Source: Armatimonadota bacterium
GTDB taxonomy: Bacteria > Armatimonadota > Zipacnadia > Zipacnadales > JABUFB01
Length of the DNA: 64,000 bases
Direction of reading: 5' to 3'
NCBI GenBank assembly: GCA_013314775.1
Contig: JABUFB010000008.1
Span: 186,001-250,000 of the forward strand
Position 1 is the first letter of the stretch. Each line of letters begins with the position of its first letter. The notes under the pieces are model-generated. The model saw only the letters and a program-made list of their open reading frames with translations. It was not told the origin of the DNA and did no database searches. Both the position numbers and the translations under genes were made by a program. Positions 63,200 through 64,000 of this stretch are shown here, piece after piece.

Positions 63200-63976
63200 T
63201 TGCTACCCACTATCGCCATCGGCAACTACCAGATCACCCGTCTCACCATCGGCGGCAATCCATTCAGCGGGTTTTCGCATCAGACCCCGGAGCGCGACGC
63301 CGCAATGCTGGACTACTACACCACCGAACGCATCAAGCAGGTGCTCTTCGAGTGCCAGGAAGCGGGTATCAACACCTGCTGCCTGCGCACCGATGCCCAT
63401 ATCTGGCGCATGCTCCGGGAGTTCCGCAATGAGGGCGGAACTCTGCAGTGGATTGCCCAGATGGGCGTGGGAGCAGAGGGCTTCGAGGCCAACGTGAAAG
63501 CCGCTGCAGACCACGGCGCAATTGCCTACTACATCCATGGTGCTGTGACTGATGAGTGCTTCAAGACGGGCGATTACAGCCTGATTGCGCGGATGATTGA
63601 CTCTATCCATGAACAGGGCCTGCTCGCGGGCCTCGCCGGGCACGTTGCCGCAAGCCACGTAGCGGTCTTCCAGGCGGGCATACCGGCGGATTTCCACGTG
63701 GTCTGCTTCTACAACTGCGGGAGCCTTCATGCCGGTGGGGGAGAGCGCTTCGACCCCGCCGACCCGCCGGTTGCCGTTGACGCCATCCGCCGCATCACCA
63801 AGCCGTGCATCGCCTACAAGATCCTGGGCGCTGGACGGGTGGACGCCGAAGCAGCCTTCCGGTTTGCTTACGAGAACATCAAGCCCACGGACGCAGCGAA
63901 CGTGGGCATGTTCACCGGCGACAACCCGGATATGGTCCGGCAGAACGTGGAATTCGTCCGCCGGTTCGGCGGGTGA
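63200..63976 (+). CDS. Uncharacterised TIM-barrel protein, paralogue B
   Basis: A 258-residue protein homologous to the one at 60747: TRLTIGGNPFSGFSH, EAGINTCCLRTDAHIWRML, KPCIAYKILGAGR and NIKPTDAANVGM are aligned. TTG at 63200 is chosen because GAGG lies eight bases upstream and the paralogue starts at the same place; an upstream ATG at 63074 would add 42 unrelated residues. Two diverged copies within 2.5 kb, bracketing a dehydrogenase, point to successive or alternative steps. Function unknown. Confidence 0.75.
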   Translation: MLPTIAIGNYQITRLTIGGNPFSGFSHQTPERDAAMLDYYTTERIKQVLFECQEAGINTCCLRTDAHIWRMLREFRNEGGTLQWIAQMGVGAEGFEANVKAAADHGAIAYYIHGAVTDECFKTGDYSLIARMIDSIHEQGLLAGLAGHVAASHVAVFQAGIPADFHVVCFYNCGSLHAGGGERFDPADPPVAVDAIRRITKPCIAYKILGAGRVDAEAAFRFAYENIKPTDAANVGMFTGDNPDMVRQNVEFVRRFGG

Positions 63977-64000
63977 TGCCATGCCGCCCTGCCCTGTCCT

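Overview
The window looks like chromosomal DNA from a high-GC, probably diderm bacterium, most likely an uncultured member of the Armatimonadota or a neighbouring lineage. This rests on content, not on a marker gene: a type II pseudopilin whose N-terminal helix runs into the [12 protein letters not shown] signature, a DUF6785 membrane protein, a DUF4349 lipoprotein, many large secreted carbohydrate-active proteins with N-terminal signal peptides, and a probable outer-membrane beta-barrel. No rRNA, tRNA, CRISPR array or prophage was seen. One insertion sequence is present. GTG and TTG starts are common, and many genes overlap by 4-8 bases.

Layout. 1-10401 (minus strand) is a polysaccharide-linked run: a TIM-barrel glycosidase-like protein, a MATE exporter, a 1571-residue YetA/PcRGLX-type rhamnogalacturonan-lyase-like protein, a GlcD-type FAD oxidase and the first codons of a further gene at the left edge. 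10639-13477 holds an M55 D-aminopeptidase, a canonical phosphoglucose isomerase with a clear promoter and terminator, and a small winged-helix-like Cys-rich protein. 13864-18773 holds an FGGY sugar kinase, the DUF6785 protein and a class III aminotransferase. 19086-24534 holds the pseudopilin, then a minus-strand unit of ABC exporter, amidohydrolase and GHL10 glycosidase-like protein. 24663-27018 holds a stand-alone half HsdS-like protein, a class II aldolase and a DUF4349 lipoprotein.

27487-39375 holds fabI and then a complete Bat-type operon: MoxR ATPase, DUF58, membrane-anchored BatD-like protein, two VWA proteins, TPR protein, BatD and TPR/SH3 protein. It ends in an unusual fusion of an EamA transporter, a HAMP sensor module and a degenerate cyclase-like domain. 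An ISKra4-type insertion sequence (39400-40829) with a near-perfect 9-bp target duplication follows, sitting 16 bp upstream of the -35 box of the next operon.

40947-49660 is a tightly packed plus-strand run: CBS protein, NhaD/ArsB-type permease, HgdC-type ATPase activator, CAP-domain protein, sedoheptulose-7-phosphate isomerase, ROK kinase, cupin-type phosphoglucose isomerase, IMP dehydrogenase and an isocitrate/isopropylmalate dehydrogenase. 49823-52700 holds a short DUF6883-like gene, an SDR epimerase, a YjbQ protein and an M48 lipoprotein protease. 53102-63976 returns to carbohydrate work: a heparinase II/III-type lyase, the beta-barrel protein, a GH38 alpha-mannosidase, two paralogous TIM-barrel proteins, a Gfo/Idh/MocA dehydrogenase and a small membrane-tailed protein.

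Taken together the genes suggest an organism that degrades complex plant or mucilage polysaccharides outside the cell, imports and phosphorylates the sugars, and carries the Bat envelope system. The observations most worth a second look are the in-frame TGA inside an ABC-exporter tail, the EamA-HAMP-cyclase-like fusion, a hairpin that hides the transposase ribosome site, an orphan HsdS half, and two unrelated phosphoglucose isomerases in one window. No complete novel defence or biosynthetic system could be demonstrated.
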